Made by a program: the position numbers and the translations under genes
The notes under the pieces: generated by a model
Database searches by the model: none
What the model was told of the DNA's origin: nothing
The model's input: the letters and a program-made list of their open reading frames with translations, nothing else
Part shown: piece by piece, positions 51,639-60,870 of the stretch
Position numbering within the stretch: the first letter of the stretch is position 1
Layout: each line of letters opens with the position of its first letter
NCBI RefSeq assembly: GCF_011753055.1
Contig: NZ_VWWJ01000024.1
Span: forward strand, 50,317 to 114,316
Direction: 5' to 3'
Source: Burkholderia sp. Ax-1719
Lineage (GTDB): Bacteria; Pseudomonadota; Gammaproteobacteria; Burkholderiales; Burkholderiaceae
DNA: 64,000 nt

Positions 51639-52547
51639 ATGAACACAATCAAGATGATCGCGGCGCTGGCACTGGGCTTCACGACGCTGACCACGATCAC
51701 TGCTGCGGCGCGCGCCGACGAACTCACGGGCACGCTCAAGAAGGTGCATGACAGCGGCGTGATCGTGCTCGGCACGCGCGAATCATCGATTCCGTTTTCG
51801 TACTACGACCAGAACCAGAACGTGATTGGTTATTCGCAGGAGATCGCGCTCAAGATCGTCGATGCGGTCAAGCAGAAGAGCAATACCCCTAACCTCAAGA
51901 TCAAGACGATTCCGATCACCTCGCAGAACCGCATTCCGCTGATGCAGAACGGCACCATCGACCTGGAATGCGGCTCGACCACGAATACTTTCGAGCGCCA
52001 GAATCAGGCCGCGTTTTCGAACAGCATCTTTCTTTACGGCATTCGCTTCATCACCCGCAAGGACTCGGGCGTGAAGGATTTCCCCGATCTCGCGGGCAAG
52101 ACCGTGGCGACCACGGCGGGCACGTCGGATGAACGCATGCTGCGCAAGATGAACGAGGAGAAGCATATGAACATGACGATCATCAGCGCCAAGGATCACG
52201 CGGAGTCGTTCCTCAACGTGACGACGGGACGCGCCGTGGCCTTCGTCATGGATGAGCCGCTGCTCTATGGCGAGCGCGCGAAGACGAAAAATCCGCAGGA
52301 TTATGTGGTGACGGGTACGCCGCCGGTGTCGGAAAACTACGCTTGCATGCTGCGCCGTGACGATCCGCAGTTCAAGGCGCTCGTGGACGAAACGGTCGCG
52401 AAGATGCAGACCTCCGGCGAGATGGCGAAGCTTTATACGAAGTGGTTTACACAGCCGATTCCGCCGACCGGCATGAATCTCGACTATCCGCTTTCGCAAC
52501 AGATGAAGGATCTGTTCGCGCATCCGAACGACAAGGCGCTCGATTGA
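51639..52547 (+). CDS. Glutamate/aspartate-type ABC transporter substrate-binding protein
   Basis: A 302-residue periplasmic binding protein. Signal peptide to about residue 28 (A-A-A-R-A). The type II binding fold shows S-I-P-F-S-Y-Y-D, N-R-I-P-L-M-Q-N-G-T-I-D-L-E-C-G-S-T-T-N and A-F-V-M-D-E-P-L-L, as in GltI/AatJ. The last 25 residues match the usual GltI tail (P-I-P-P-T-G-M-N-L-D-Y-P-L). There are no permease or ATPase genes nearby, so it must share transport subunits elsewhere. It may be co-transcribed with dadA. Confidence 0.92.
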   Translation: MNTIKMIAALALGFTTLTTITAAARADELTGTLKKVHDSGVIVLGTRESSIPFSYYDQNQNVIGYSQEIALKIVDAVKQKSNTPNLKIKTIPITSQNRIPLMQNGTIDLECGSTTNTFERQNQAAFSNSIFLYGIRFITRKDSGVKDFPDLAGKTVATTAGTSDERMLRKMNEEKHMNMTIISAKDHAESFLNVTTGRAVAFVMDEPLLYGERAKTKNPQDYVVTGTPPVSENYACMLRRDDPQFKALVDETVAKMQTSGEMAKLYTKWFTQPIPPTGMNLDYPLSQQMKDLFAHPNDKALD

Positions 52548-52574
52548 TACGCTTTTTCAGGGGCTAAAAAAGAA

Positions 52575-52606
52575 AATGCCGCATTCCTGTGAAGGAGTGC
52601 GGCATT
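52575..52606 (-). terminator. Terminator of the tRNA-Val transcript
   Basis: AATGCCGCA and TGCGGCATT form a 9-bp stem. On the leftward strand it is followed by TTTTCTTTTTTAG, so it ends leftward transcription from the tRNA gene. Confidence 0.75.
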
Positions 52607-52649
52607 GTCATTGCGCAGCGAACTGAGCCGCGCGGTACTGCATATTCGT

Positions 52650-52726
52650 TGGTAGGCTCGATTGGATTCGAACCAACGACCCCCACCATGTCAAGGTGGT
52701 GCTCTAACCAACTGAGCTACGAGCCT
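52650..52726 (-). tRNA. tRNA-Val (anticodon GAC)
   Basis: Read leftward, the acceptor AGGCTCG pairs with CGAGCCT, followed by discriminator A and an encoded CCA. The D arm, the anticodon stem CCACC/GGTGG with loop TTGACAT, and the TTCGAAT T loop are all standard. Body and loops match bacterial tRNA-Val(GAC). Total length with CCA is 77. Confidence 0.97.
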
Positions 52727-52843
52727 GTTGAGAGCGCGAATTATAGAGAGGGTATCGCAGCCTTGCAAGCCTTTTTCGCAAATTGTTGAAAAAAGCCTTT
52801 GTGGCGCGGTTTATGGGGTCTGCGAGGGGGGCTGCGAGGTGGC

Positions 52844-53656
52844 CTACGATGTCGGGCGCTTTGCGCCGCCCTCCGCGGCTTCGAGCGCCGTTTCCATCTC
52901 CTGCGCCGCGCGCTGCAATTCGGGCACGAAGCGCCGCACGGCCTCCGCCGGATTGATCGCCTGCTCCAGATAGATGATGTTGAGGCTGGCGATCACGCGC
53001 CCATGCGTGTTGATCGCGACCGCCAGTGCGCCGATCTTGCGCTGGTCGGCCCAGTCGCCGTGATTCGAACCGAAGCCATCGGCCAGAGTCTGCCGCACGA
53101 GATTGCGCACGAACGCCGCATCGGCGGCCAGCTTCTGCTGTTGTTCGCCGCCCGCGCCCGCACGCAGCATGTCGAGAATGTCTTCGCGCTGCGCCTCGGG
53201 GCAATGCGCGAAATAGGCGCGGCCCGCGGCCGTGAGCAGCATCGGCAAACGGCGACCCACCATCGCGCGGTGAAACGACAGCGGGCTGAAGCGGTGCGTG
53301 GTCTCGCGGATGATCATCGCCTCGCCGTCGGGCGTGGTGAGATCGGATGGCCACACAACCCGCTGCATCATCTGGCCCATGATTGGCGGCGCGATCGTGG
53401 CGATGAGTTCGTCGTCCGTGAAGCCTTCGCTGAGCGCGCGCACATTCATCGTCAGACGGAAGCTGTCGTCCGACGCACTGCGCCGCACGAGATCTTCTTC
53501 CACCAGCGTTTCCAGCAAACGCCGCACTGTCGTGCGATGCAGGCCCGTGGCGTCGCTGAGTTGCTGGCTGGTGGCGCGGCCGTTTTCCATCGCGTTGAGC
53601 GCCCGCAGCACTTGCAGGCCGCGTGCGAGGCCGCGCACGTTTGCATACTTCATCAT
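52844..53656 (-). CDS. mhpR: IclR family regulator MhpR
   Basis: A 270-residue activator of the mhp genes. The N-terminal helix-turn-helix is clear (A-R-G-L-Q-V-L-R-A-L-N, then A-T-G-L-H-R-T-T-V-R-R-L-L-E-T-L). The C-terminal IclR effector domain has G-R-A-Y-F-A-H-C-P and G-A-L-A-V-A-I-N. The ATG at 53656 has AGAG about 8 bases upstream; a TTG one codon earlier is possible. It is divergent from mhpA, as in other mhp clusters. In E. coli MhpR activates with 3-hydroxyphenylpropionate. Confidence 0.92.
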   Translation of the reverse strand: MMKYANVRGLARGLQVLRALNAMENGRATSQQLSDATGLHRTTVRRLLETLVEEDLVRRSASDDSFRLTMNVRALSEGFTDDELIATIAPPIMGQMMQRVVWPSDLTTPDGEAMIIRETTHRFSPLSFHRAMVGRRLPMLLTAAGRAYFAHCPEAQREDILDMLRAGAGGEQQQKLAADAAFVRNLVRQTLADGFGSNHGDWADQRKIGALAVAINTHGRVIASLNIIYLEQAINPAEAVRRFVPELQRAAQEMETALEAAEGGAKRPTS

Positions 53657-53681
53657 CAAAAAATCTCTTTTAAATCAACTG

Positions 53682-53698
53682 TGTGCATTCTATGCACA
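53682..53698. promoter_or_regulatory. Predicted MhpR operator (TGTGCAT-TCT-ATGCACA)
   Basis: Perfect 7-bp arms with a 3-bp centre, 101 bases upstream of the mhpA start in the divergent region. The E. coli MhpR site (from memory, GGTGCACCTGGTGCACA) has the same length and shares 11 of 17 positions. Confidence 0.75.
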
Positions 53699-53701
53699 TT
53701 T

Positions 53702-53719
53702 CTCTCAAATTGTTGAGAG
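53702..53719. repeat. Second perfect inverted repeat in the mhpR-mhpA region
   Basis: CTCTCAA and TTGAGAG are separated by 4 bases, immediately downstream of the MhpR operator. It may be a second regulatory site. Confidence 0.5.
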
Positions 53720-53798
53720 CGTGCCGCGGCGACTCTAGACTCGCTTCCATGCCTTGCATGAGATCGCCCCGATAAAGGGCGACTGACACGGAGACAAC

Positions 53799-55634
53799 AT
53801 GAACACCCTTCCCGCAGGAGCGGACGCCGGACGCGTGCGCCAGCGCGCCACCGACGTCGCCATCATCGGCGCAGGCCCCGTCGGCCTGATGATCGCCAAT
53901 ATCCTCGGCCTGCAGGGCGTGCGCGTCACGCTCATCGAAAAGCTCGAACAGATTATCGACTATCCGCGCGCAATTGGTTTGGATGACGAAGCATTGCGTG
54001 TGTTCCAGTCGATTGGTCTGGCTGACGCCTTGTTGCCGCACACCACGCCCGATCACTGGATGCGTTTCGTCACGAAGGACGGCCATTGCTTCGCGTCCAT
54101 CGAGCCGCGCACCGATGAATTCGGCTGGCCGCGCCGCAACGCCTTTATCCAGCCGCTCGCGGATCGCGTGCTTTATGAAGGGCTCGCGCGCTTCGAGCAT
54201 GTGGACGTGCTGCTGGGGACCAGTGTGAACGGCTTCGTGCAGGACGCGCAAGGCGTGTCCATCGACGTAACCGACGCAAGCGGCGAGCGCCGCACGATCC
54301 GCGCCGCTTATCTGGTGGGCGCGGACGGCGGCAACAGCTTCGTGCGCCGCGCGCTCAACGTGCCCTTCGAAGGCCGCACCAAGCCGAATCAATGGATCGT
54401 GGTGGACGTGCGCAACGATCCGATCGGCTCGCCGCATATCTATATGCATTGCGATCACGAGCGGCCGTATGTGTCGGCGGCGCTGCCGCACGGCATTCGT
54501 CGTTTCGAATTCATGGTGATGCCCGGCGAAACCGAGGAAGAACTCTCGAAGCCCGACAACCTGGCCGCGCTGATCCGCAAAGTGGTGGCGGACCCGGACA
54601 AGGTCAACACTATCCGCAAGCGCGTCTATACGCACAACGCGCGTCTGGCCGAAACCTTTCGTGTGGATCGCATCCTGCTGGCGGGCGACGCCGCGCACAT
54701 CATGCCGGTGTGGCAGGGTCAGGGCTACAACAGTGGCATTCGCGACGCCAACAATCTGGGCTGGAAGCTCGCGATGGTCGCGAAGGGGCTGGCCGATGGC
54801 CGCCTGCTGGATACCTACACCGTCGAGCGCCGCGCGCATGCGCGTTCGATGATTCATCTTTCCGAAGTGGCCGGCGACATCTTCGCGCCCAACACGCGCT
54901 TTGGCGCGCGCTTTCGCGATGCATTTGTGAAGTCGATGAACGTGTTCCCGGCGGTGAAGCGCTATTTCGTCGAAATGCGTTTCAAGCCGATGCCCCGTTA
55001 CGAAGCAGGCGTCGTGCTGCTGCCGCCGCCGAAACCAACGGGCGGCTGGCTTGCGCGCCGGCTCGAACGTGCGGGCGATTCCGCGCCGGGCCGTTTGCTG
55101 GGTTTGATGAGCCAGAAGCGCGATTCGCTGCTCGGGCGCATGGCCTATGGACGCGATCCGCTCGCGGCGTCGCCGGTGGGCCGCATGTTCATCCAGCCGC
55201 GCGTGCGTCTGAGCGATGGTCGCGTGGTGCGACTGGACGATGCGATCGGTAATGGCTTCGCGGTGCTGGCCTGGGGCGCGGACCCGACCTTCGGCCTTAC
55301 GCCGCAGGCGCGTGCGTTGTGGGAGCGCCTGGGCGCGCGATTCGTGTTCGCCAAGCCCGATGTCCAGCTCAATTACACCGATGACGTGCCCGAAGGCGTG
55401 CTCGCGCTCGGCGATGTGCAAGGGCGTCTCAAGGACTGGTTCAGCCGCTTGCCGGAATCGGTGGTGCTGCTGCGCCCGGATCGCTTCGTGGCGGGCGTGT
55501 GCTCGCCGCAGCAGCTATCGGACGCCATTGTCGAGCTGGCCGGCAAGTTGGGGATGAGTGATATCGCTTTGCGCGAAGAGGCTTCGCAACAACGCCCCGT
55601 GCGCGCCGACGTCGCCGTCGCGCAAGCAGCATGA
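53799..55634 (+). CDS. mhpA: 3-(3-hydroxyphenyl)propionate hydroxylase MhpA
   Basis: A 611-residue FAD monooxygenase that makes 2,3-dihydroxyphenylpropionate (and the cinnamate analogue) from the 3-hydroxy acids. The FAD motif is I-I-G-A-G-P-V-G-L-M-I-A. The second FAD motif is L-L-A-G-D-A-A-H-I-M-P-V-W-Q-G-Q-G. The chain is somewhat longer than E. coli MhpA because of the C-terminus. It is the first gene of the operon and overlaps mhpB by four bases (ATGA). Confidence 0.95.
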   Translation: MNTLPAGADAGRVRQRATDVAIIGAGPVGLMIANILGLQGVRVTLIEKLEQIIDYPRAIGLDDEALRVFQSIGLADALLPHTTPDHWMRFVTKDGHCFASIEPRTDEFGWPRRNAFIQPLADRVLYEGLARFEHVDVLLGTSVNGFVQDAQGVSIDVTDASGERRTIRAAYLVGADGGNSFVRRALNVPFEGRTKPNQWIVVDVRNDPIGSPHIYMHCDHERPYVSAALPHGIRRFEFMVMPGETEEELSKPDNLAALIRKVVADPDKVNTIRKRVYTHNARLAETFRVDRILLAGDAAHIMPVWQGQGYNSGIRDANNLGWKLAMVAKGLADGRLLDTYTVERRAHARSMIHLSEVAGDIFAPNTRFGARFRDAFVKSMNVFPAVKRYFVEMRFKPMPRYEAGVVLLPPPKPTGGWLARRLERAGDSAPGRLLGLMSQKRDSLLGRMAYGRDPLAASPVGRMFIQPRVRLSDGRVVRLDDAIGNGFAVLAWGADPTFGLTPQARALWERLGARFVFAKPDVQLNYTDDVPEGVLALGDVQGRLKDWFSRLPESVVLLRPDRFVAGVCSPQQLSDAIVELAGKLGMSDIALREEASQQRPVRADVAVAQAA

Positions 55635-56617
55635 GCAACAGCGAGCAGGAGCCGCACTTGAATTCCAGCATGATTCACCTCGAATGCCTCTCGCACACGC
55701 CGCTGCACGGCTACTTCGATCCGCACCCGGACGTGGTCGCCGAAGTCGAGCGTGTGGGCCGCGCGGCGCGCGCACGCGTCGAGGCTTTCCAGCCCGATCT
55801 GATCGTTGCGTTCGCCCCCGATCATTTCAACGGCTTCTTCTACGACGTGATGCCGCCGTTCTGCATCGGCGCCAAAGCGCAGGCGATCGGCGATTTCAAG
55901 AGCCTCGCGGGCACGCTGCCGGTGCCCGAAGACCTCGCTTACGCGCTCGCGGAGAGCGTGCTGGCCGCCGATATCGACGTGGCGCTGTCGTATCGCATGC
56001 AGGTCGATCACGGTTGTGCGCAGGCGCTCGAAGTGCTCACAGGCAGCCTGGATCGCTACCCGGTGATTCCCGTGTTCATCAATTCCGTCGCGCCGCCGAT
56101 GGCGACGCTGCGCCGGGCGCGGCTGCTGGGCGACGCCATCGGGCGCTTCATGGCGCGCACCGGCAAGCGTGTGCTGGTGGTGGGTTCGGGCGGCATCTCG
56201 CACGAGCCGCCGGTGCCGGAACTGTTCGGCGCAACGCCTGAAATCGCGGAACGTTTGATCGCGGGCCGCAATCCGTCCGAGGAGTCGCGCAATGCGCGCC
56301 AGGCGCGCACGGTGGCTGCCGCGCGGGCCTTCTCGCAGGGCGATAGTCATCTGCATCCGCTCAATCCCGAATGGGATCGCGCGTTTCTCGAACGGCTCGC
56401 CTCGGGCGAACTGACCGCCGTGGACGGCATGACGAATGCCGCGATCACGCGCGACGGCGGCAAGTCCGCGCATGAAATCCGCACCTGGGTAGCGGCGTTC
56501 GGCGCGCTCGCGGCGTATGGCCCGTATCGCGCGTCGCTCGATTATTACCGCGCGATTCCCGAGTGGATCGCCGGTTTCGCCACCATGCATGCCACGCCCG
56601 CTGCTTCGGCAGATTGA
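55631..56617 (+). CDS. mhpB: 2,3-dihydroxyphenylpropionate 1,2-dioxygenase MhpB
   Basis: Extradiol ring-cleaving dioxygenase of the class III (LigB) type. It is close to E. coli MhpB: C-L-S-H-T-P-L, F-A-P-D-H-F-N-G-F-F-Y-D-V-M-P-P-F, Q-V-D-H-G (H127) and G-S-G-G-I-S-H-E-P-P-V-P. The start given overlaps mhpA; an ATG at 55670 would give 315 residues, closer to the E. coli 314. Neither has a strong ribosome site. Product is a 2-hydroxy-6-ketonona-2,4-dienedioate. Confidence 0.94.
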   Translation: MSNSEQEPHLNSSMIHLECLSHTPLHGYFDPHPDVVAEVERVGRAARARVEAFQPDLIVAFAPDHFNGFFYDVMPPFCIGAKAQAIGDFKSLAGTLPVPEDLAYALAESVLAADIDVALSYRMQVDHGCAQALEVLTGSLDRYPVIPVFINSVAPPMATLRRARLLGDAIGRFMARTGKRVLVVGSGGISHEPPVPELFGATPEIAERLIAGRNPSEESRNARQARTVAAARAFSQGDSHLHPLNPEWDRAFLERLASGELTAVDGMTNAAITRDGGKSAHEIRTWVAAFGALAAYGPYRASLDYYRAIPEWIAGFATMHATPAASAD

Positions 56618-56631
56618 ACCAGGAGAACGCA

Positions 56632-57420
56632 TTGACTGATCCGAAACTCATCGCGGCGCTGGCCGCGCGTCTGCGCGAAGCCGAAGCGGCGCGCGCCGTG
56701 ATCGAACCGGTGCGCGGCGAGATCGCCATCGACGACATCGCCACGGCCTACGCCGTGCAGCAAGCGAATGTCGATCTACGCGTGCAGAAAGGCGAGCGCA
56801 TCGTGGGCCGCAAGATTGGCCTCACGTCGCTGGCGGTGCAGAAACAACTGGGCGTCGATCAGCCGGATTTCGGCGCGCTGTTTGCATCGATGGCGTATGG
56901 CGATGGTGAACCGATTCCGCTTTCGCAACTGATCCAGCCGAAGGTGGAAGCGGAAATTGCGCTCGTGCTCGAACGCGATCTCACGCAAGAAAAGCACACC
57001 TTCGTCGATATTCTGCGCGCGAGTGCGTATGCACTGGCCGCTATCGAAATCGTCGATAGCCGCATCCAGAACTGGGATATCCGCTTTGTCGATACGGTCG
57101 CCGATAACGCGTCGAGCGCGCGTTTCGTCGTGGGCAGCCGCCCGGTGCCGCTTTCGCAGATCGATTTGAGTGCTTGTGCAATGACACTTTCGCGCGATAA
57201 CGAAGTGCTCTCGCGCGGCAACGGCGCGGCGTGTCTGGGCAATCCGCTCAACGCGGCCGTGTGGCTCGCCGATCGCATGGTGCAACTGGGCACGCCGCTG
57301 CGCGCCGGTGACGTGGTGCTCACGGGCGCGCTCGGACCGATGGTCGCCGTGAAGGAGCCGGGCACTTATACCGCGCAGATCGACGGCCTCGGCAGCGTTC
57401 GCGCAACTTTCACCGCCTGA
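56632..57420 (+). CDS. mhpD: 2-hydroxypenta-2,4-dienoate hydratase MhpD
   Basis: A 262-residue hydratase of the fumarylacetoacetase-like family. The TTG start has AGGAGA before it. Motifs: V-G-R-K-I-G-L-T-S, Q-P-K-V-E-A-E-I-A, and A-A-I-E-I-V-D-S-R-I-Q-N-W-D at the metal site. Product is 4-hydroxy-2-oxovalerate. It follows mhpB by 14 bases. Confidence 0.94.
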   Translation: MTDPKLIAALAARLREAEAARAVIEPVRGEIAIDDIATAYAVQQANVDLRVQKGERIVGRKIGLTSLAVQKQLGVDQPDFGALFASMAYGDGEPIPLSQLIQPKVEAEIALVLERDLTQEKHTFVDILRASAYALAAIEIVDSRIQNWDIRFVDTVADNASSARFVVGSRPVPLSQIDLSACAMTLSRDNEVLSRGNGAACLGNPLNAAVWLADRMVQLGTPLRAGDVVLTGALGPMVAVKEPGTYTAQIDGLGSVRATFTA

Positions 57421-57447
57421 ATTGCAGGCCGACATACAGGACTTCAC

Positions 57448-58398
57448 ATGGCTTCCGAAAAACTCAAGGCCGCGATCATCGGCTCCGGCAATATCGGCAC
57501 GGACCTGATGATCAAGATCATGCGCCACAGCCAGCATCTGGAGATGGCGGCGATGGTCGGCATCGACCCCAACTCCGATGGTCTCGCACGCGCCGCGCGC
57601 CTGGGCGTGGCGACCACGCATGAGGGCGTGGAAGGGCTCACGCGTCTGCCCGTGTTTGCCGATATCGATTTTGTGTTCGATGCGACGTCTGCTGGCGCGC
57701 ACGTTAAAAACGACGCGTTGCTGCGCAAGCTGAAGCCGTCGATTCGCGTGATCGATCTGACGCCCGCGGCAATTGGGCCGTACTGCGTGCCGGTCGTGAA
57801 TCTCGACGCGCATATCGACGCGCCCAACGTGAATATGGTCACGTGCGGCGGCCAGGCGACAATTCCCATCGTCGCGGCGGTGTCGCGCGTGGCGAAGGTG
57901 CATTACGCGGAAATCGTCGCGTCGATCAGCAGCAAATCGGCGGGACCGGGCACGCGCGCGAATATCGACGAATTCACTGAGACGACTTCGAAAGCGATTG
58001 AAGCCGTTGGCGGTGCAGCGAAAGGCAAAGCGATCATCGTACTCAATCCGGCGGAGCCGCCGGTGATGATGCGCGACACGGTTTATACGCTTTCTGCAAT
58101 GGCGGACCGTGAAGCCGTCGAGCGCTCGATTGAAGAGACCGTAGCGAAGGTGCATGCCTATGTGCCGGGCTATCGCCTGAAACAGAAAGTGCAATTCGAT
58201 GAAATCCCCGCAAGCGCGCCTTTGAATATTCCGGGCCTTGGTCAATTTAGCGGCCTGAAAACCTCGGTGTTTCTCGAAGTGGAAGGCGCTGCACATTATC
58301 TGCCCGCGTATGCAGGCAATCTCGACATCATGACTTCCGCCGCGCTCGCCACCGCCGAGCGTATGGCGCAAACGCTCTTGAGCGTGCAGGGAGCGTAA
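57448..58398 (+). CDS. mhpF: Acetaldehyde dehydrogenase (acylating) MhpF
   Basis: A 316-residue NAD-dependent enzyme that converts acetaldehyde and CoA to acetyl-CoA. The NAD-binding motif is I-I-G-S-G-N-I-G-T-D-L. The catalytic cysteine is in N-M-V-T-C-G-G-Q-A-T. It channels acetaldehyde from MhpE, whose gene starts 4 bases downstream. Confidence 0.95.
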   Translation: MASEKLKAAIIGSGNIGTDLMIKIMRHSQHLEMAAMVGIDPNSDGLARAARLGVATTHEGVEGLTRLPVFADIDFVFDATSAGAHVKNDALLRKLKPSIRVIDLTPAAIGPYCVPVVNLDAHIDAPNVNMVTCGGQATIPIVAAVSRVAKVHYAEIVASISSKSAGPGTRANIDEFTETTSKAIEAVGGAAKGKAIIVLNPAEPPVMMRDTVYTLSAMADREAVERSIEETVAKVHAYVPGYRLKQKVQFDEIPASAPLNIPGLGQFSGLKTSVFLEVEGAAHYLPAYAGNLDIMTSAALATAERMAQTLLSVQGA

Positions 58399-58402
58399 AG
58401 CG

Positions 58403-59428
58403 ATGAGCAAGAAACTCTATATTTCCGACGTCACGCTGCGGGACGGCAGCCACGCCATTCGTCATCAATACTCGATTCAGAACGTGCAGGACATCGCACG
58501 GGCGCTGGACCGCGCAAAAGTCGATTCGATCGAAGTCGCGCACGGCGACGGTCTGCAAGGATCGAGCTTCAATTACGGCTTTGGCGCACATAGCGATCTC
58601 GAATGGATTGAGGCGGTCGCGGACGTGGTGAAGCACGCGAAGATCGCCACGCTGCTGTTGCCCGGCATCGGCACGATTCACGATCTGAAGGCCGCCTACG
58701 ATGCGGGCGCGCGCATCGTGCGCGTGGCCACGCATTGCACCGAAGCCGATATCTCGAAGCAGCACATCGAGTATGCACGCGAACTGGGCATGGATACGGT
58801 CGGCTTTCTGATGATGAGCCATATGACCACGCCGGAGAATCTGGCGGTCCAGGCGAAGAAGATGGAAGGCTACGGCGCGACCTGCATTTATGTGGTCGAT
58901 TCGGGCGGCGCGCTGACCATGAGCGATGTGCGCGATCGCTTCCGCGCTGTGAAAGCCGTTTTGAAGCCGGAAACGCAGACGGGCATGCACGCGCACCACA
59001 ACCTATCGCTGGGCGTGGCGAATTCGATCGTGGCGGTGGAAGAAGGTTGCGACCGCATCGATGCGTCGCTCGCGGGCATGGGCGCGGGTGCTGGCAACGC
59101 GCCGCTCGAAGTGTTTATCGCGGCAGCGGAACGCATGGGCTGGAATCACGGCACCGATCTCTACACGCTGATGGACGCTGCCGACGATATCGTGCGGCCC
59201 CTGCAGGATCGTCCGGTACGCGTGGATAGGGAAACGCTCGCGCTCGGCTATGCGGGCGTGTATTCGAGCTTCCTGCGCCATTCGGAAGTCGCCGCACAGA
59301 AGTACGGCCTGAAAGCCGTCGACATTCTGGTCGAACTCGGCAAGCGCCGCATGGTGGGTGGCCAGGAAGACATGATCGTCGATGTGGCGCTGGATCTGAA
59401 ACAGCGCAGCACAACCGCCATGCAGTAA
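58403..59428 (+). CDS. mhpE: 4-hydroxy-2-oxovalerate aldolase MhpE
   Basis: A 341-residue aldolase of the HMGL-like family. The active start is Y-I-S-D-V-T-L-R-D-G-S-H-A-I-R-H-Q. M-H-A-H-H-N-L-S-L-G-V-A-N-S supplies metal-ligand histidines. It makes pyruvate and acetaldehyde, and the latter is channelled to MhpF. A hairpin follows at 59436-59466. Confidence 0.95.
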   Translation: MSKKLYISDVTLRDGSHAIRHQYSIQNVQDIARALDRAKVDSIEVAHGDGLQGSSFNYGFGAHSDLEWIEAVADVVKHAKIATLLLPGIGTIHDLKAAYDAGARIVRVATHCTEADISKQHIEYARELGMDTVGFLMMSHMTTPENLAVQAKKMEGYGATCIYVVDSGGALTMSDVRDRFRAVKAVLKPETQTGMHAHHNLSLGVANSIVAVEEGCDRIDASLAGMGAGAGNAPLEVFIAAAERMGWNHGTDLYTLMDAADDIVRPLQDRPVRVDRETLALGYAGVYSSFLRHSEVAAQKYGLKAVDILVELGKRRMVGGQEDMIVDVALDLKQRSTTAMQ

Positions 59429-59435
59429 AAACGCA

Positions 59436-59466
59436 CGCCGCGTGTCGCTTCAAGCGACTCGCGGCG
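59436..59466 (+). repeat. Long hairpin between mhpE and mhpT
   Basis: CGCCGCGTGTCGCTT pairs with AAGCGACTCGCGGCG, 14 of 15 positions in the stem, with a small loop. There is no T tract, so it may be a processing or partial termination site that lowers mhpT-mhpC expression. Confidence 0.5.
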
Positions 59467-59556
59467 TTGCTACGTCGAAGTCGCAGTACACATGCGCAGT
59501 ACACACGATTAGCCGCCGCAAAGAGCGGCTGACACCCAACATTGGAGACTTTTCAC

Positions 59557-60795
59557 ATGACGTCACGAATCAGTGCTGCCGGAGGCGGCAACAAGGCGAC
59601 CATTGGCCTGTGCCTGGCGATTGCGTTGCTCGAAGGCTTGGACCTGCAATCGGCGGGCGTGGCCGGACCGCGCATGGCGAAGGAGTTTTCGCTCGCCGTG
59701 GCGCAGATGGGCTGGGCATTCAGCGCGGGCGCGATTGGACTGCTGCCGGGCGCGGCGCTGGGCGGTCGACTCGCGGACCGCTTCGGACGCAAGCGCGTGC
59801 TGATGGCGTCGGTCGCGTTGTTCGGGCTGTTCTCGCTGGCGACGACGCTGGTCTGGAACTTCGAAAGCCTGCTGGTTGCACGCCTGTTGACGGGGCTCGG
59901 ACTGGGCGCGGCGATGCCCAACCTCATCGCGTTGTGCTCCGAAGCCGCAGGCCCGCAGCAGCGCAGCACGGCGGTGGGTGCCATGTATTGCGGCATGCCG
60001 TTCGGCGCGGCGATTGCGGCCTTGATCGGCATGCTGGGCGCGAGTCCGACAAGCTGGCGCGATGTCTTCTATGTCGGTGGACTCGGGCCGATTGTGATGG
60101 TGCCGCTGCTCGGCGTGTTCCTGCGCGAATCGCAACAGTTCGTGGCGGCGCGCGCAGCCAAGGCATCGCGTGAAAGCGTCCCGGCAGTCAGCGAGGCTCT
60201 GTGGCGTCATGGCCGCGCACGCACCACGATTGCACTGTGGATCAGCTATCTCGGCACGCTGATCGTGCTGTATTTCCTGATGAACTGGCTGCCGTCGATG
60301 GTGCTTTCGCGCGGCCTCACGCGTTTGCAGTCGAACATCGTGCTGATGATGTTCAACATCGGAGGCGGCATCGGTGCCGTTGCGATCGCAACGATCATGG
60401 ATCGATTTGGACGTCGTCGCACGGTGATCGGCATGTATGTGGGCATTGCGCTGGCGCTTGCGGCGCTGGCGAGTGCGGGCGGCGCAGGCTCGATGGCATG
60501 CGGTGGGCTGCTGTGCGGACTCTTCCTGGTGGGCGGCCAGTCGGTGCTCTATGCGCTTGCGGGTCACGCGTATCCCACGGAAGTGCGCGGCACCGGCGTG
60601 GGCGCTGCCGTGGCGGTGGGGCGGCTGGGTTCGATTCTCGGGCCGCTGGTGGCGGGGCAATTGTTCGCGCTGGGCCAGAGCGCTTCGATGCTGGTGGCGT
60701 CGAGCATTCCGCTTTGCGTGATCGCTGCACTCGCGGCTTTGACCGTGGTGGGCGGATTCGCGCGGCGCAGCGCGCCAGGCGCACAAGGCGTTTGA
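59557..60795 (+). CDS. mhpT: 3-hydroxyphenylpropionate transporter MhpT (MFS)
   Basis: A 412-residue MFS transporter with 12 predicted helices. It is close to E. coli MhpT: A-L-L-E-G-L-D-L-Q-S-A-G, Q-M-G-W-A-F-S-A-G-A-I-G-L-L-P-G, F-G-L-F-S-L-A-T-T and L-G-A-A-M-P-N-L-I-A-L. The ATG at 59557 has GGAGA before it. It imports the hydroxylated phenylpropanoid substrate. It follows mhpE after about 130 bases including a hairpin. Confidence 0.93.
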   Translation: MTSRISAAGGGNKATIGLCLAIALLEGLDLQSAGVAGPRMAKEFSLAVAQMGWAFSAGAIGLLPGAALGGRLADRFGRKRVLMASVALFGLFSLATTLVWNFESLLVARLLTGLGLGAAMPNLIALCSEAAGPQQRSTAVGAMYCGMPFGAAIAALIGMLGASPTSWRDVFYVGGLGPIVMVPLLGVFLRESQQFVAARAAKASRESVPAVSEALWRHGRARTTIALWISYLGTLIVLYFLMNWLPSMVLSRGLTRLQSNIVLMMFNIGGGIGAVAIATIMDRFGRRRTVIGMYVGIALALAALASAGGAGSMACGGLLCGLFLVGGQSVLYALAGHAYPTEVRGTGVGAAVAVGRLGSILGPLVAGQLFALGQSASMLVASSIPLCVIAALAALTVVGGFARRSAPGAQGV

Positions 60796-60870
60796 ATCAA
60801 ACATTTTTGGCGGAGTGGGCAAGCGCCTGCTTCATGACGGATTAGCGGGATTTACTGCAAGGACATCATC

